This document shows positions 15,327-17,228 of a stretch of DNA of 17,228 nt, piece after piece. Both the position numbers and the translations under genes were made by a program. Source of the stretch: Palsa-948 sp964481195 (GTDB lineage: Bacteria > Bacteroidota > Bacteroidia > Palsa-948); the NCBI GenBank assembly GCA_964481195.1, contig CAYZTB010000060.1, positions 1 through 17,228 on the forward strand, in the 5' to 3' direction. The stretch's first letter is position 1, and the number at the start of each line of letters is the position of its first letter. The notes below the pieces were generated by a model. The model was not told the origin of the DNA, made no database searches, and worked only from the letters and a program-made list of their open reading frames with translations.

Positions 15327-15891
15327 ATGCTAGTGATATTAAAGCAGGGTTGCCTTTATTGTTTTATGCTTTATTGTTAACTTAACATCAGCACAAGAAA
15401 ACAATACAGGTATTATTTATGGGGATAACCATTCCTACGCATTAACAGCACCCAAAGGATGGGTGTTGGATAATTCCAGTGGTGTAAGTCAGGGTTTACA
15501 TGCCGTTTTCTAGCCTTTAAACTCTTCTTGGGCAAATGCTCCAACAGTTATGTATACTACTGTTGCTACGCTAGATTCATCTTCGAGTGAAAAAACAGAG
15601 GATGTGATAAGGCATGATATAGAATCATTTAAGAAAAGCTCTCCTAACCTTATTGTAGAAAAATCAAAGAATATAAAAATTAATAAAAATGATAAGTCAG
15701 CTCAGGTTTATTATTTCCTGAGAGATTCCAATGGTAATTACGAGGCGGTTGCGTACATAGCAGAATTGGATAATGTAGTCATGGTAATTATCACATCAAG
15801 AACAGAAAAGGAGTTTAGAGAGAATTTAATTGCCTTTAAAGAACTTGTAAGTTCTTACTGGTGGATTACTGAAAAAGTTGAAATAAAATAA
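15327..15891 (+). pseudogene. Broken gene for a small secreted protein (frameshift plus amber codon)
   Basis: Frame +1 from about 15343 encodes a hydrophobic signal-like stretch (VAFIVLCFIVNLTSAQE) and then GIIYGDNHSYALTAPKGWVL and SGVSQGLHAVF. It stops at TAG 15511-15513 and resumes in the same frame with PLNSSWANAPTVMYTT to a TAA at 15891. The sequence reads naturally as one protein if TAG replaced a Tyr codon (VF-Y-PLNSSW). There is no start codon in that frame upstream. ATG 15327 is one frame off, and a one-base shift near 15345 would join it to the signal peptide (MLVILK...RVAFIV). Two independent lesions argue for decay. An intact ORF of 113 codons from ATG 15550 remains but would lack the export signal. 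The original product was probably a periplasmic or secreted protein of ~185 residues, function unknown. Confidence 0.78.
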
Positions 15892-17172
15892 CTATTCTTC
15901 TTTTTCCCAAGATTTTTTAGGCCTTTTGCCAGGGTTGTATTCTTCGGGTGGAGCATTTTCAAACACATTAATTAAATAATAATACCACACAATGCTGAAA
16001 GCATAAAGTGCTGCTGTGATAAAAAATATGTATGCATATCCAACCTCATTTTTACGAAGTACTCTGAAAATAATACTGCTAAAAAACCAACTGCCACTCC
16101 AAATAGCAGCAGTTAGCGCACTCACAATTTCTCTGTGTCTAAAGCCAACATATTTCATTGTGATGTCAGATGTTATTGGCATGGCAATATTCATTAAAGG
16201 CTGTCTTAAAATAAAGCATGCAATGGCGATATAGCCTGCGTAAATATAAGTGCTGTGAAATTCAGTAAACGATAAACCTATCAAACACAAAATAGCTAAT
16301 GATTGGCTACCCACAATGGTTGCTTTATAGCCAAACTTGTCTTTAATATTTGGTACAAAAATAGTCATACCAAAAACTATCATTGTTGTGAAAGAGCTAA
16401 TGGCAGCATACTGATAAGAATCGATATGGTGTACTTTAAAAAAGAACAATCCCATGAACGGAATTACTAATCCTGCGCCAGTAGCTAAAAGAATGGTAGG
16501 GATCATTGCTTTTATAATTAACAACCATTTTATATCCCTAAAATCATACCTACTTCTTTTTAATATTGGAACATAAAATTCTTGCTTTTTCGCTGCGTAA
16601 ACAAAGTATACACCGACCAAACTAAAAATAGAAATTATTTTTAAAATCATTTTCTCATCAAAAAATACCGGATCAATTTTACTTAAAGCAAAAATAAATG
16701 CTCCACTAACAATTCCGCTTAAACTCATGGTAGAATAGCTTAGAGATATTGCTGCCGTATGATGCTCCTCTTCCACATTTCTTAAAATAAACGGGATGAT
16801 TGAAACTTCTAAGCCGAGTACAGATATTCCTAATAAAAACATCAAACTATATATAGCGTAATCCATTTGATACTGCACAGCATAAATCATCATGAAACTT
16901 AATATAGGAGTACAAATAGCAGAAATATAAAAAAGAGGTTTTAATTTTCTTCCATTTATATAAAAACCCAGATTGAATGAAAGTAGGAGTACACTTAAAA
17001 AACGATAGCCAAAAAAATCTGCAGCTTTATAATCTGTATAGCCTGTTTTATTCATATAAACCATTAAAATAGTTAGGTATGAATAGTCAATTAATTGAAC
17101 AAAAAATTGAGCAATGATTACAAAAACTACTGCTTTGTCTAAGTATTTATACTTACTAAAAAAGGAAGTCAT
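15892..17172 (-). CDS. MFS-type membrane transporter
   Basis: A 426-residue inner-membrane protein with about twelve hydrophobic helices in two halves, separated by a charged cytoplasmic loop near 195-215 (KKQEFYVPILKRSRYDFRD). Helices with small-residue packing, such as TMSLSGIVSGAFIFAL (148-163) and LLATGAGLVIPFMGLFF (228-244), fit the major facilitator fold. GFRHREIVSALTAAIWSGSWFF (343-364) recalls the second-half motif of drug- or sugar-efflux MFS members. The C-terminus is polar and basic (PPEEYNPGKRPKKSWEKEE). The substrate is not predictable. The start ATG at 17172 leaves 56 bases of upstream sequence in the window, with no perfect promoter element. Its stop abuts the stop of the convergent pseudogene without a gap. 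Confidence 0.88.
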   Translation of the reverse strand: MTSFFSKYKYLDKAVVFVIIAQFFVQLIDYSYLTILMVYMNKTGYTDYKAADFFGYRFLSVLLLSFNLGFYINGRKLKPLFYISAICTPILSFMMIYAVQYQMDYAIYSLMFLLGISVLGLEVSIIPFILRNVEEEHHTAAISLSYSTMSLSGIVSGAFIFALSKIDPVFFDEKMILKIISIFSLVGVYFVYAAKKQEFYVPILKRSRYDFRDIKWLLIIKAMIPTILLATGAGLVIPFMGLFFFKVHHIDSYQYAAISSFTTMIVFGMTIFVPNIKDKFGYKATIVGSQSLAILCLIGLSFTEFHSTYIYAGYIAIACFILRQPLMNIAMPITSDITMKYVGFRHREIVSALTAAIWSGSWFFSSIIFRVLRKNEVGYAYIFFITAALYAFSIVWYYYLINVFENAPPEEYNPGKRPKKSWEKEE

Positions 17173-17228
17173 GTGTTTTCTAAATTATTTCAATATTACT
17201 AGATTTATCGTTATAATAGTGTTAATAC

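Noticed and set aside
15511..15513. TAG recoding (selenocysteine-like or reassigned stop)
   Set aside because: Other genes here end normally with TAG, TAA or TGA, and the upstream frameshift makes simple decay the easier explanation.
15550..15891. An intact 113-residue gene from ATG 15550
   Set aside because: The same frame upstream is clearly coding-like with a signal peptide, so this ATG is probably an internal Met of a broken gene.
1..17228. CRISPR array, insertion sequence, prophage or defence system
   Set aside because: No regularly spaced repeats, transposase motifs, terminal inverted repeats, integrase or nuclease genes were seen.

Overview
The window looks like ordinary chromosome of an AT-rich member of the Bacteroidota. 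Three things suggest this: two large secreted proteins with C-terminal type IX secretion (T9SS/Por) sorting tails, perfect TAnnTTTG promoter -7 elements in intergenic gaps, and no obvious Shine-Dalgarno sequences. Family assignments below come from motifs read by eye; no database search was run.

Layout. On the left, in the minus direction, lie tRNA-Leu(UAA), a T9SS cargo protein and a three-PASTA-domain membrane protein, the last two overlapping. Divergent from them is ddl (D-Ala-D-Ala ligase), which meets the rdgB/HAM1 gene stop-to-stop with no gap. Divergent from rdgB begins a long plus-strand run: wecB-type UDP-GlcNAc 2-epimerase, three GT-B glycosyltransferases, an O-antigen ligase/polymerase-like membrane protein, a WcaF-like acetyltransferase, a small DUF6913-like protein and dapA. 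After wecB every gap is a few bases or an overlap, except 60 bases before the first glycosyltransferase. After a 381-base gap comes a multidomain choice-of-anchor-B T9SS protein. Next is a decayed gene for a small secreted protein (early frameshift plus internal amber codon), then a minus-strand MFS transporter.

How the genes work together. The core is a small surface-polysaccharide locus: precursor (UDP-ManNAc), chain assembly, O-acetylation, and polymerisation or ligation. It is embedded among peptidoglycan-precursor genes (ddl, dapA) and a PASTA protein likely to bind peptidoglycan. There is no flippase and no initiating sugar-phosphate transferase, so those steps must be encoded elsewhere.

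I found no convincing undescribed system. The best leads are signs of gene loss: a 19-codon ORF between wecB and the next gene that resembles the start of a GT2 glycosyltransferase, and the pseudogene near 15.3-15.9 kb. A glycosyltransferase with Gln in place of the second Glu of its EX7E motif is also worth checking.
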